A stretch of 64,000 bases of DNA, taken from positions 17,552-81,551 of the forward strand of contig CADACD010000008.1 of NCBI GenBank assembly GCA_902786365.1, read 5' to 3'. The notes below the pieces were generated by a model. That model did no database searches and was not told where the DNA came from. It saw only the letters and a program-made list of their open reading frames with translations. Positions 8,152 through 16,712 of the stretch are shown here, piece after piece (position 1 is the stretch's first letter; each line of letters begins with the position of its first letter). The stretch comes from an uncultured Lachnospiraceae bacterium. Lineage in GTDB: Bacteria; Bacillota; Clostridia; Lachnospirales; Lachnospiraceae. The translations under genes were made by a program, and so were the position numbers.

Positions 8152-9405
8152 GTGGAAATTAAGAGAAATGAATACCTTGAACAGTTAAAGATAAGAATAG
8201 ATAATGGGATGATAAAGATTATCACAGGAATCAGGAGATGCGGAAAATCATTCCTGTTATTTGTATTGTTTAAGAAATATTTATTGGAGAGTGGTGTAGA
8301 AAATGACCATATCATTGAGATTGCCTTAGATGGTATTGAAAATGAGGAGCTGAGAGATCCGAAAAAGTGTTATCAATATATCATAGATGCAATGAAAGAT
8401 GAACAGAAGTACTATTTGCTTTTGGATGAAGTACAGTTTATGCCTCGATTTGAGGAAGTGCTGAACAGTTTGCTTAGGATTAGCAATATTGATGTATATG
8501 TGACTGGAAGCAACTCAAAATTTTTATCTAGTGATATTGTAACTGAATTTAGAGGCAGAGGAGATGAGATAAGAATTTATCCGTTATCTTTTGCAGAATT
8601 CTATAATGCTTATGAGGGAGATTATGATGATGCTTGGGAGGAGTATATGATATATGGTGGGTTACCACAGGTGGCGGGGTTTCATGTGGAGCGCCAAAAG
8701 GCAGAATATTTAAAAAATATTTTTACCAATGTCTATATCAAGGATGTGGTAGAGAGAAATAAAATTCAAAATGTTGACGAAATTGGAACTTTGGTAGATA
8801 TTCTTGCTTCTGCTATAGGAGCACCTACCAATCCAACTAAAATATCAAATACTTTTAAAAGTGAAAGAGGTATCAATTATAGCAATAAAACCATATCCAA
8901 TCATATAGATTATCTGGCAGAGGCTTTTTTGATTTCTAAAGCGGAACGGTATGATATTAAGGGAAGAAAATATGTGGGTGCTAACCTAAAATATTATTTT
9001 GCAGATGTGGGACTTAGAAATGCCAGATTGAATTTTAGACAGCAGGAACCTATTCATATTATGGAAAACATCGTTTATAATGAGCTGCTTATCAGAGGTT
9101 ATAATGTGGATGTTGGTATCGTAGAAGTATATGCAAAAAATAATGAAGGGAAAACGACTCGTAAGCAGTTTGAAGTTGATTTTGTAGTCAATCAGGGCAG
9201 TCAGAGATATTATATTCAGGTAGCTTATGATATGACTTCTGAGGAAAAGCAAACGCAGGAACTTAATTCATTTAGAAATATACCTGATTCATTTAAGAAG
9301 ATTGTGATAGTAAACGGAACTAAAAAGCCGTGGAGAAATGAGGAAGGCTTTGTAATCATGGGAATGAAGTATTTTCTACTTAATGCGGATAGTTTGGAAT
9401 TTTAG
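8152..9405 (+). CDS. AAA ATPase with DUF4143 domain
   Basis: The 418-residue protein has an N-terminal AAA module with Walker A GIRRCGKS, Walker B YYLLLDEVQ and a sensor region YVTGSNSKFL, then a winged-helix part and a C-terminal DUF4143 region resembling a PD-(D/E)XK fold (EVDFVVNQGSQRYYIQVAYD). The GTG at 8152 (MEIKRNEYLEQL) is preferred because a promoter with TATAAT at 8100-8105 overlaps the longer frame and family members typically start this way; the ribosome site is weak. The family is abundant in anaerobes, often strain-variable, and its role is not settled. Part of its 3' end (9294-9364) is copied 1.39 kb downstream at 10684-10754. It stands directly before a zone of gene fragments. 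Confidence 0.85.
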   Translation: MEIKRNEYLEQLKIRIDNGMIKIITGIRRCGKSFLLFVLFKKYLLESGVENDHIIEIALDGIENEELRDPKKCYQYIIDAMKDEQKYYLLLDEVQFMPRFEEVLNSLLRISNIDVYVTGSNSKFLSSDIVTEFRGRGDEIRIYPLSFAEFYNAYEGDYDDAWEEYMIYGGLPQVAGFHVERQKAEYLKNIFTNVYIKDVVERNKIQNVDEIGTLVDILASAIGAPTNPTKISNTFKSERGINYSNKTISNHIDYLAEAFLISKAERYDIKGRKYVGANLKYYFADVGLRNARLNFRQQEPIHIMENIVYNELLIRGYNVDVGIVEVYAKNNEGKTTRKQFEVDFVVNQGSQRYYIQVAYDMTSEEKQTQELNSFRNIPDSFKKIVIVNGTKKPWRNEEGFVIMGMKYFLLNADSLEF

Positions 9406-9464
9406 TGAGGTTAATGTACGATGGCAATGGGAAAATATAAAGAAATTATTTATGGGTACACCGG

Positions 9465-9707
9465 CTATTTTTTTGCCGGTGTAGTTGTGGTGCCTTTTGC
9501 GAAAGTTCCTGTAGCTTTAGCGGTTGCGGTGTTTCCAGATTTTGATGAAGTAGCGGTAGAAACCTTCCAAACAGAGGAATAGCTTTTGCTCTGACCACTT
9601 ACAGATGTGCAGGTACAACTCTGACCGGTATATGTAAATGTTCCTGTCACTGAAACTGACCATAAAGATTCATTGGATGCATTTTTATAGGTTGTTGAAC
9701 CGGACAT
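9465..9707 (-). pseudogene. Fragment of a Ser/Thr-rich secreted protein
   Basis: An 80-codon minus-strand frame encodes a Ser/Thr-rich beta-type sequence with WSVSVTGTFTYTGQSCTCTS and WKVSTATSSKSGNTATAKAT, a pattern seen in C-terminal parts of small secreted proteins of Clostridia. It has no signal peptide and no ribosome site, and its 5' side runs straight into a LysR fragment on the other strand, so it looks like a truncated remnant. Its 3' end lies in a 9-bp inverted repeat TACACCGGC/GCCGGTGTA (9457-9483), and part of it is repeated at 10756-10786. Confidence 0.45.
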
Positions 9708-9711
9708 CTAG

Positions 9712-10236
9712 ATCACGCCGAAGTTTCAATATGAAAACGGGATTGAAAGTTTTCTCAGGAATGATGCGGATATCCTTTTTGCACTGAAGGAAGGAACAAA
9801 GCGGATACCGGGTATTGATGTACATGATCTGTTTGAAAGCCATATCTATCTGATTTCTCAGAGAGAGGATAAGCTGGCGGCAAAGAACTTTCTTACTGAA
9901 GAAGATCTGTATGGGAAGATGTTGATGGTTGGAGGCGGATCGCCGCCTGCACTTAAGGCTGTTCAACACAGGCTGATATCATCGGGAAAGGTGAGTTATT
10001 TCAACAGCGCTGATCATGACACAACACTTACTAATGTGGCAGCCGGAAGAGGCATATGTCTGGCTCCGGGATTTTTGAACGATCACAGCGGGCAGTTTGC
10101 ATGGACACCATTCGACTGTAAAGAAAGTTTTTCCTGTGTGCTTTGTACACACAAGAATGATGCAAGGGAAGGAGTAATAAAGTTTGTTGAAATATTGAAA
10201 AGGCTTTATAAAGAAGCTGTGGCATTCCCATTGTAA
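9712..10236 (+). pseudogene. Truncated LysR-type regulator, effector domain only
   Basis: An open frame from just after a stop at 9709 encodes about 174 residues of a LysR substrate-binding domain: FQYENGIESFLRNDADILFA, then DLFESHIYLISQREDKLAAK, MVGGGSPPALKAVQ and the second lobe NVAAGRGICLAPGFL. The DNA-binding HTH half is missing, and no ribosome site or start codon precedes the open part except an internal ATG at 9919. The base composition is more GC-rich than the flanking genes. I read it as the 3' end of a lysR gene stranded by rearrangement. Confidence 0.75.
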
Positions 10237-10324
10237 TGAGATAAAGGGTACAAATGCCTGGTCGGAGGAGAGTGATTTATCTGCCTGCTTTTTGCCTGAA
10301 AATCGGGATATAAGCTCTTCGTAA

Positions 10325-10420
10325 ACTTTAACTACGGTGGACAATAACGGTTATTCCGGTAATCTGGAAATCGCATTGCTCCCAGACAGCTTCAGAAAGG
10401 AAATTTTGAAGGAAACTCAA
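10325..10420 (+). pseudogene. Fragment of a phage major tail protein
   Basis: The short frame encodes VDNNGYSGNLEIALLPDSF followed by RKEILKE, which resembles the conserved core of phage major tail (tube) proteins of the phi13 type. Only about 30 residues remain, then the frame diverges into unrelated sequence. No other phage gene is seen in the window. The identification is from motif memory and the fragment is short. Confidence 0.4.
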
Positions 10421-10462
10421 TTTATCAAGTGCTACCGGAGATCATCGAGCTATGGGGCCTGA

Positions 10463-10579
10463 ACGTGCTCTCTGCTCGTGGTTTTTGCAGGCGTAGCTGT
10501 CGCTGTAGCTGCCGCAGCACTGTCGCATTTGGTAAAGAAGGCGGATGTCCTTCAGGAACAGAGCAATCTTACAATCTGA
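10463..10579 (+). pseudogene. C-terminal remnant of a DUF2975 membrane protein
   Basis: The frame encodes VFAGVAVAVAAAALSHLVKK followed by ADVLQEQSNLTI and a stop. DUF2975 proteins end with exactly this type of last membrane helix and SHLVKKA..LQEEN.LTI tail, and they are normally followed by a small XRE regulator, which is also the case here. Everything upstream of the last helix is missing. Confidence 0.65.
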
Positions 10580-10591
10580 CGGGAGGGGCAT

Positions 10592-10664
10592 ATGGAAGGT
10601 GAAATTATTTTTAACATTGATGTTATTCTTGCCAAACGAAAGATAAGCGTTACGGAGCTGGCGA
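10592..10664 (+). pseudogene. N-terminal remnant of an XRE (YozG-like) regulator
   Basis: After a GGGAGGGG ribosome site an ATG opens a frame with FNIDVILAKRKISVTELA, the first helices of the small XRE regulator that partners DUF2975. It ends at TGA (10666 region) after about 25 codons, near the junction with the duplicated ATPase 3' segment. The gene has lost its second half. Confidence 0.6.
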
Positions 10665-10683
10665 AATGAATCAATCTTATACC

Positions 10684-10786
10684 TAAGAAGATTGTGACAG
10701 TAAACGGAACTAAAAAGCCGTGGAGAAATGAGGAAGGCTTTGTAATCATGGGAAAGCCGGTGTAGTTGTGGTGCCTTTTGTGAAAG
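10684..10786 (+). repeat. Partial direct duplication of the DUF4143 ATPase 3' end and its flank
   Basis: 10684-10754 repeats 9294-9364 (last third of the ATPase gene) with a single visible mismatch, and 10756-10786 repeats 9475-9505 (the flank beyond the stop codon) with one mismatch. The 110 bp between these blocks in the first copy are missing in the second. The two copies bracket the zone of gene fragments. Confidence 0.85.
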
Positions 10787-10829
10787 GTTGAATAGTTACG
10801 TTTAAAGAGTAAATTCATCACAGTGCATG

Positions 10830-10859
10830 TTGATATTCCTCCATGTTTTCTGATATAAT
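10830..10859 (+). promoter_or_regulatory. Promoter of the flavin reductase-rubredoxin gene
   Basis: TTGATA (10830-10835), 18-bp spacer, TATAAT (10854-10859). The leader contains an inverted repeat, GTTATGGCA (10879 region) with TGCC and GCATAAC, around AGGAGA. This could form a small structure before the real ribosome site AAGGAGAA at about 10921. Confidence 0.65.
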
Positions 10860-10936
10860 AAATACTAAGTTAGTGCTCGTTATGGCAGGAGATGCCAAGT
10901 GCATAACCAATATTTAAATAGAAGGAGAAATGGTAT

Positions 10937-11560
10937 ATGGGAAAAAATGCAATGAATTTATTAAGTTATGGATTATTTGTTCTGACAGCGAAGTCGGGAG
11001 AAAAGGACAATGGCTGTATTGTTAATACGGTGCAGCAGGTTACTTCACAGCCGAACCGTATTTGTGTTGCAGTCAATAAGGCTAATTACACGCATGATAT
11101 GATAATGGAGACAAATGAATTTGTAGTTTCTGTCATCAGTGAAAAAGCAGAGTTTGACTTGTTTAAGCGTTTCGGATTTCAGTCAGGAAGAGATGTAGAC
11201 AAGTTTGAGAACTTTGAGGATTATGAAACAGCAGACAATGGTATCAGATATATCACAAAAGGAACAAACAGCTATATTTTAGGAAAGGTGATAACAACAC
11301 AAGATTTGGGAAGTCACACGCTTTTTATAGCAGAGGTGACAAAGGCAGAAGTATTGAGTGATGATGCCTCTGTGACATACAATTATTACCACAAGAATAT
11401 CAAGCCAAAGCCACAGGAAGTAGGAAAGACTGAAGATGGACAGACAATATGGCGTTGTGTGATATGTGGCTATGAATATGTCGGTGAGGAACTTCCGGAG
11501 GATTTCATATGCCCAATCTGCAAGCATCCTGCATCGGATTTTGAGAAGGTGACTAAATAG
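10937..11560 (+). CDS. Flavin reductase-like domain fused to rubredoxin
   Basis: The 207-residue protein joins an FMN-binding flavin reductase/flavoredoxin domain (about 1-155; NTVQQVTSQPNRICVAVNKA, then VSVISEKAEFDLFKRFG) to a C-terminal rubredoxin with both iron knuckles, CVICGYEYVG and FICPICKHP (about 163-205). This is the architecture called high-molecular-weight rubredoxin in anaerobes. There it passes electrons from NAD(P)H-linked enzymes to oxygen- or peroxide-reducing flavodiiron proteins or rubrerythrin. It has its own promoter and terminator, so it is a single-gene unit. Oxidative stress protection is the likely role, by family. Confidence 0.9.
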   Translation: MGKNAMNLLSYGLFVLTAKSGEKDNGCIVNTVQQVTSQPNRICVAVNKANYTHDMIMETNEFVVSVISEKAEFDLFKRFGFQSGRDVDKFENFEDYETADNGIRYITKGTNSYILGKVITTQDLGSHTLFIAEVTKAEVLSDDASVTYNYYHKNIKPKPQEVGKTEDGQTIWRCVICGYEYVGEELPEDFICPICKHPASDFEKVTK

Positions 11561-11588
11561 TAATAATTGATAGATATGCAAAAAAAAC

Positions 11589-11640
11589 AGTGCCATAAAA
11601 ACAATAGCATTGCTGTTTTAATGGCACTTTATTTTTGTCT
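11589..11640 (+). terminator. Bidirectional terminator between convergent genes
   Basis: AGTGCCATAAAAACA (11589-11603) pairs with TGTTTTAATGGCACT (11614-11628), followed by TTATTTTTGTCTTTTTT; on the other strand the left arm is preceded by A-runs that read as T-runs. It can end both the rubredoxin gene and the minus-strand HAD gene. Confidence 0.85.
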
Positions 11641-11679
11641 TTTTTGGGTGATATGTAAGAAAAATCATATTAATGAATA

Positions 11680-12486
11680 CTAATTCATAAACTTCTTAAT
11701 CACATGTAAAATACCCTCATCATCATTAGAAAGTGTGATATAATCGGCAGCCTGTTTGACAGCTTCCTGAGCATTTTCCATCGCTACCCCCAGTCCGGCA
11801 ACTTGAATCATCGAGATATCATTAAATCCATCGCCACAGCAAATCATCTCCTCACTGCTGATACCGATTGTATTTAAGAGTGTGAGAAGTGACTGTGCTT
11901 TATCCACATTCTGTGGCATTATCTCAAGGAAAAACGGTTCAGAAAAATAGATACTAAGCAGAGAATTATATTTGTTTTGTAACTGCTTTCTGACATTTTC
12001 AAGTACATCATGTGGAGCTGTCATAAGACATTTATTGACAGGATAATTGATATATGAAACAAAGTCAGGAACTTCCTTAATATCAAGACCATTAATCCTT
12101 GCCTCAAGTTCGATATATTCATCAATTCCATTCCCGGCAATCACCATTCCATCGTCATAGCTTATAATACCAATATTGTTATCCAACGCAGTCTGGTGAA
12201 GCTGTGGAATGACTTCGGCAGGTAAAGTCTTTTGGAAAATCACTTCATTGTCACGACAGCTGATAATCTTTGCACCGTTAAATGATAATATATATCCGCC
12301 ATATTTTTTTAACTCTAGCTGCTTAGCAAGTTTGGTAATTCCCGGAGTAGGTCTGCCGGAAGCTAAGGCAACTTTATATCCATTTCTTTGAATTTCCAAA
12401 AGTGCATCAAGCGTATTTTTTGAAATTTCCTTTTTTGAATTGGTTAATGTTCCATCTAAATCAAGTACGATAATTTTATATTCCAT
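11680..12486 (-). CDS. HAD superfamily phosphatase, Cof/type IIB
   Basis: The 268-residue protein has HAD motif I DLDGTLTNS at the N-terminus, motif II in ALASGRPTPG, a large C2-type cap between about 80 and 190, and motif IV CCGDGFNDISMI near residue 220, with Lys before it. Cof-type enzymes dephosphorylate sugar phosphates, FMN, PLP or related small metabolites; the substrate cannot be predicted. It starts 43 nt after the ABC operon's last gene on the same strand, with an AAAGGA site 7-8 nt from ATG, and may be read through from it. Confidence 0.85.
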   Translation of the reverse strand: MEYKIIVLDLDGTLTNSKKEISKNTLDALLEIQRNGYKVALASGRPTPGITKLAKQLELKKYGGYILSFNGAKIISCRDNEVIFQKTLPAEVIPQLHQTALDNNIGIISYDDGMVIAGNGIDEYIELEARINGLDIKEVPDFVSYINYPVNKCLMTAPHDVLENVRKQLQNKYNSLLSIYFSEPFFLEIMPQNVDKAQSLLTLLNTIGISSEEMICCGDGFNDISMIQVAGLGVAMENAQEAVKQAADYITLSNDDEGILHVIKKFMN

Positions 12487-12528
12487 AAGGAGTCCTTTCT
12501 TTTCATTTGTTCATAAATTATAATATTG

Positions 12529-13593
12529 CTACCATATAAAGTAATATTTCGGTGCGAAAAACCACGAAATGTATCGAAACAAAGGTATAGGAACTACCTC
12601 TGACAAATCTGCGAAAATAGGGCAGAATATGATACTGCCAAGTATGAGGACAGGTATCAATGTTGCAAAAATATACTGGTTAGGTGTCACCAGATAAATT
12701 ACATAAAAATAAATTGTGCATACAAAAGTATATAACAGTAATCTTGAAATTTCAAGTAAAAGGCCGTCACTTAAATCACACAGATAAATGGTAATAAGAC
12801 CTGACACACTTGCAATCAATGTGACAGTAAAAATTTCTGCCATTTTATAAAATATCTTAAAAGATGAATGAAATGCAAAAAATATACCAGTTTTATCGTC
12901 TTTATAAATATTAAGTGTACCGATAAAAGCGGCAAACATCACTAGCAGTGCGATAAGCCCCTTGATGGAGGAAAGCGTAAAAGAGTCAAATATACTTTCA
13001 TTACTGATACTTGTATTTTCAGGTGATATATACTCAAAAGAAAATGTATCATCTCCGTTTAAATAATCATCATAAACAGGTCGGAGTTCTTCTTCAATCC
13101 CTGATAAATCTTTATTTTTAAAGACAACATCATTTTTGATATAATCAATCATCATATAGAAAGCATGTTCTTTAAAGATTTCCGAAAAAATATATTCATT
13201 CGTGATAGCTGAGGCTGTCGATGATGGAGACACATAGCAGGTTAATAAGTCAGACAACTCATTCGAGAGTAATTTTTCATCAAATTGTTCATCAAAGACA
13301 TATCCGCTGTCATATGTTCCTGTTATGACTCTGTTTTTTAATGTTTCGATGTTATCACACAGACTGAATGAAAAACTGTCAAATTGTGTCGAAACAGACT
13401 CAAAAACCTTCTTTGCAATTTCATTGTGTTCATCAAGATAAACACCGATATAAATAGTACTTCTGTTGCGGTTTGTGAAATTATCTTTCATTAAATAGCA
13501 CAGTATTGGTATACATAATAGCAGAATAATAAATGAAATTTTTTTAAAACTTCTTTTTAACAAAAGGAAATGAAATAAAAAGAGTTTCTTCAT
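12529..13593 (-). CDS. ABC-2 type export permease (second subunit)
   Basis: The 354-residue protein has one N-terminal membrane segment (ISFIILLLCIPILCYLM), a large extracytoplasmic domain (about 45-210) and a cluster of five or six C-terminal segments (for example GLIALLVMFAAFIGTLNIY and FATLIPVLILGSIIFCPIF). This is the ABC-2/YhgE-like permease layout. ATG at 13593 is chosen because GGAGG lies 8 nt before it; the longer frame from 13626 has none. Its start overlaps the stop of the preceding permease by 4 nt (ATGA), so the two are translationally coupled and likely form a heterodimer with the ATPase encoded upstream. Confidence 0.75.
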   Translation of the reverse strand: MKKLFLFHFLLLKRSFKKISFIILLLCIPILCYLMKDNFTNRNRSTIYIGVYLDEHNEIAKKVFESVSTQFDSFSFSLCDNIETLKNRVITGTYDSGYVFDEQFDEKLLSNELSDLLTCYVSPSSTASAITNEYIFSEIFKEHAFYMMIDYIKNDVVFKNKDLSGIEEELRPVYDDYLNGDDTFSFEYISPENTSISNESIFDSFTLSSIKGLIALLVMFAAFIGTLNIYKDDKTGIFFAFHSSFKIFYKMAEIFTVTLIASVSGLITIYLCDLSDGLLLEISRLLLYTFVCTIYFYVIYLVTPNQYIFATLIPVLILGSIIFCPIFADLSEVVPIPLFRYISWFFAPKYYFIW

Positions 13594-14828
13594 GAGGCGT
13601 TCCTCCTTATAGAATTTTTCGGGCAAAGTAATGAAAAATATGTAAGGATGATATCAGCGAGGGTAAATCCGACAAAATAGTAGAAAAGCATGATGCTGTT
13701 GTTTTTTATTATTTCGCCTTTAAAAATAAATCCTGCACTTTTTAAAATGTAAGTTGTAGGTAAAAACTTTGCCAAGTGGTTGAATGTGTCAGGAAGCAAA
13801 ATTGAAGGGAGAAAGGCACCTGATACAAAAGCAGCCCCGACTGTAAACGTAAAAAGAAATAATATTGCACTGAGTCTGTTATCCATGAGTGAACATGCAA
13901 ATGATATGATTGCACTACAGCACAGGCATAATAAAACACCATTGATAAGGGTTGATTTGAATGTAAGTTCAGCAGTGATATTGATATGGCTTTTTGCCAG
14001 ATAAAATACAATCATTCCTAAACAAAAAACACAGAAAGAGGTGATAAAAATGCAGGATGTTCGTATGACAGCCTGGGAAAAGGCACCAATCTTATTCTGT
14101 TTCAATTTTAGAAAAATGATAGTGTCCACATTTTTTGCTCTGATAATAAAAATGCAGCCTAATAACAGCATGACAACCATGATTCCAGAAGCAATATAAT
14201 AGGTTTTCATATCAAGAGAGCCTGTTGCGGATAACTTCACCTTATTAAAAATCTTTTTGTGGACAAGTGCTTCTGAAAGATAATCTGAATCAAGTGTTTC
14301 ATTTGCTAAGCGTTCAGCTTCATATTCTTTATAAGAAGCATAAAAGTCATAATTGGTATAAATGCCGGCTTCTGCTGCGCGCAGAGAATTTTGGGCAGCA
14401 AGACTTAACTGTGTTAAAATCATTGTTCGGATAGAGTTTATCGATGAAAAATATATCTTGATGGGAGGATTGATTCCTCTTGACAGACTGTTCATAAAGT
14501 TTTCAGGAATAATGACACTGATGATGGCATCATCATTTTTTGCCATATCTTTGGCAGTTTTGCTGTTTGTCAGCTTTACCTGAAAAAGGGAGTTGATGCT
14601 TTCGTTTTTTGACAGAGATGAAATGACAATATTGATTAATTGGGAATGATCATCTGTTGCCAGTGCGATAGTTGCCTTATCGGGAGTTTTGTGGTAATAC
14701 ATTATTTTTGACGAACAAAAGGCAATCAGGCTCATTACAGCCGAGATTGCCACAGTGCCAATGATAAGATAAGGAAATAGTTTCAAATTTCTTTTTAACT
14801 CAAGTTTAAAATAAATAAATTTATTCAT
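13590..14828 (-). CDS. ABC-2 type export permease (first subunit)
   Basis: The 412-residue protein has an N-terminal membrane helix (YLIIGTVAISAVMSLIAFC), an extracytoplasmic domain of about 170 residues and six C-terminal segments (SGIMVVMLLLGCIFIIRA to LADIILTYFSLL). The transmembrane part ends in a short cytoplasmic tail overlapping the next gene. The start at 14828 is behind AGTGAGG. The layout resembles ABC-2 permeases exporting peptides, lantibiotics or drugs, but no cargo gene is visible; the neighbouring exoprotein may be the partner or cargo. Confidence 0.75.
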   Translation of the reverse strand: MNKFIYFKLELKRNLKLFPYLIIGTVAISAVMSLIAFCSSKIMYYHKTPDKATIALATDDHSQLINIVISSLSKNESINSLFQVKLTNSKTAKDMAKNDDAIISVIIPENFMNSLSRGINPPIKIYFSSINSIRTMILTQLSLAAQNSLRAAEAGIYTNYDFYASYKEYEAERLANETLDSDYLSEALVHKKIFNKVKLSATGSLDMKTYYIASGIMVVMLLLGCIFIIRAKNVDTIIFLKLKQNKIGAFSQAVIRTSCIFITSFCVFCLGMIVFYLAKSHINITAELTFKSTLINGVLLCLCCSAIISFACSLMDNRLSAILFLFTFTVGAAFVSGAFLPSILLPDTFNHLAKFLPTTYILKSAGFIFKGEIIKNNSIMLFYYFVGFTLADIILTYFSLLCPKNSIRRNAS

Positions 14829-14849
14829 TTTATGCCTCACTTAGTTTCG

Positions 14850-16607
14850 TTATTTCGTTGAAAATCCGAGAAGTGCTGCAAGTTCCTCGGCAGACATTTC
14901 TGTTAATTCCGATTTTTCACCGGATAATTTAGAGATGTCAGGTTTTTTAGTACCTACAGATAGATCACCATTTACTGTAATCAGATTAGAAAAACCTTCA
15001 TTGATATACATATTTTCTATATGAAAATCAAAAGAATTATCCTTTACAATATTTGAAAAATTGCCAACACACATTAAGCTGATGTTGGTATTGCTATCTT
15101 CATTGGAGGTGATATCCAGATCAAATTCATATTCGTTATCAGAAGTGTCTAACGATTCTGTTGAATGCATTTCGATTTTATTCTTGTTATTCATATTAAA
15201 TGAAATATAATTAACAGATTCTAAGATATCACTCCGTTCTGTACGGCGGCTGAATTGTACTTCAAAAGAATCATTGCCATAGGCGATTAAAAGATTTGTA
15301 TTTGAATTATCAATAGGATTTGATTCATTTTTTGAATCTGAAATCACATTGATAGACACAACATCATTATTAATATGAATGTCATTTTCGCCTTTGAGTC
15401 CCACAAGCATGCCATGCTCATTGTACCATACAGTAAAGCTCATAGAATCACTGTAAACTGTTGCAAATGCTAAAGCAGTCGATTGAATATCATATAATAA
15501 ATCATCTATCGCAGTTGAAATGTCCGAAGTATTATCATTATTATTATCAGAGGATTGGCTTTTACCGTTTGAATTATGCTCATTCATCTCAACTACAGCA
15601 GTATCATTTTCAACGGATGTAGTTTTGCTGTCAGGAATATGGATTAAATCATTTTTTATCATATAATACAAAACAGGGTAAAATCTGTTATAAAGTTCCG
15701 CATTCTCGAATGTAACAGTGAGAATACATTTGACCAAAGTCTCGACACCTGTTTCGGTGATTGTATAAGTTTTTCCCGGATTTTGATAACTGTCAGGTTC
15801 AGCATCTTCTACAATAATGTTATCTAAGATAGTTTCATAATCTTTAGGATAAGTTTCTTTTATTGCATTTAAGTACAGTGTGATAATATCCGAACCGCCA
15901 TAGATTTGTGTCCAGTCGCCACAGAACTTTGAAATACCACTTGTTGACAAAAGATTTTGAATAAAATTAATTTTAAAATCATTTGTCAAATTTTCTGACT
16001 GTTCTGATTGAATATTATCCTTTAAACGATTAAATGATACACAATATAATTTGTTGGATTTTTTTGGTACTTTAAATGACAAAGCTTCTGTATTCAGGTA
16101 TGCTTCTATGGCAAGAGCTTCTTCACCTCTATACATTAATGAAGAATTGAGAGATACAACTTTATTTGGAGCATTATGCTTTAAATCAAACTCCAAAGAC
16201 ATTCCGGAAATCGTATTGCCTGCATTTTTTAAATTTTCTAAAGTAATATTGCCCGACACAGATGCATAACCGGCCGACATGGTATATAATATGTTCTTTG
16301 TACCCAGGTATTCCGTAATCGGAGTATCAAAATTAATAGCTCCGGCAAATACAGAATCATTTGTGAAAATAAAAAAATCAGGTGCACCGTCATTTGTGTT
16401 TTTCTTTTTTTCAAATTTGTCAGCCAATACCGCTACTGATATGATAATAAGCAATGTGGCTGCCACAGAAATCAAAATAGTCTTTTTTTTCTTTGGTAAA
16501 TCGTGATTGTCTGGCGGATTATGTGAGGGATCAGGAGAAACGTTCTGAAAGAACAAATCAGAAATCTGATCATCCCAGGTATCCTTTTTTTTTCGAAATA
16601 AGTTCAT
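14850..16607 (-). CDS. Unrecognised membrane-anchored exoprotein in an ABC operon
   Basis: The 585-residue protein has a charged cytoplasmic start of about 42 residues, one membrane helix (ILISVAATLLIIISVAVLA, about 45-63) and a 500-residue extracellular part rich in Asn, Ser and Asp. It has regular beta-type stretches (for example SVSGNITLENLKNAGNTIS and SFDFHIENMYINEG) and no cysteine-rich or catalytic motif that I recognise. A Ser/Asn/Asp linker lies near residue 350-365. The beta-rich repeats recall lipid-carrier or LolA/LppX-like folds, but this is only an impression. It lies between the ABC ATPase gene and the two permease genes on the same strand, 21 nt before the first permease gene, with GGAGGAAGGA upstream. 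It is thus likely a dedicated accessory of that exporter. Confidence 0.7.
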   Translation of the reverse strand: MNLFRKKKDTWDDQISDLFFQNVSPDPSHNPPDNHDLPKKKKTILISVAATLLIIISVAVLADKFEKKKNTNDGAPDFFIFTNDSVFAGAINFDTPITEYLGTKNILYTMSAGYASVSGNITLENLKNAGNTISGMSLEFDLKHNAPNKVVSLNSSLMYRGEEALAIEAYLNTEALSFKVPKKSNKLYCVSFNRLKDNIQSEQSENLTNDFKINFIQNLLSTSGISKFCGDWTQIYGGSDIITLYLNAIKETYPKDYETILDNIIVEDAEPDSYQNPGKTYTITETGVETLVKCILTVTFENAELYNRFYPVLYYMIKNDLIHIPDSKTTSVENDTAVVEMNEHNSNGKSQSSDNNNDNTSDISTAIDDLLYDIQSTALAFATVYSDSMSFTVWYNEHGMLVGLKGENDIHINNDVVSINVISDSKNESNPIDNSNTNLLIAYGNDSFEVQFSRRTERSDILESVNYISFNMNNKNKIEMHSTESLDTSDNEYEFDLDITSNEDSNTNISLMCVGNFSNIVKDNSFDFHIENMYINEGFSNLITVNGDLSVGTKKPDISKLSGEKSELTEMSAEELAALLGFSTK

Positions 16608-16712
16608 CTATTAATATCCTTCCTCCGTTATTGGTGATTTATTATTGTTCATATTATTTTTTTATTGATTATGAACAGTCATATTTTTCTGTTTTATTGT
16701 AGAACGATTTTT

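Noticed and set aside
9919-10236. Complete small LysR-like gene starting at ATG 9919
   Set aside because: The open frame and family similarity extend upstream to 9712 with no start, so the ATG is internal to a truncated effector domain.
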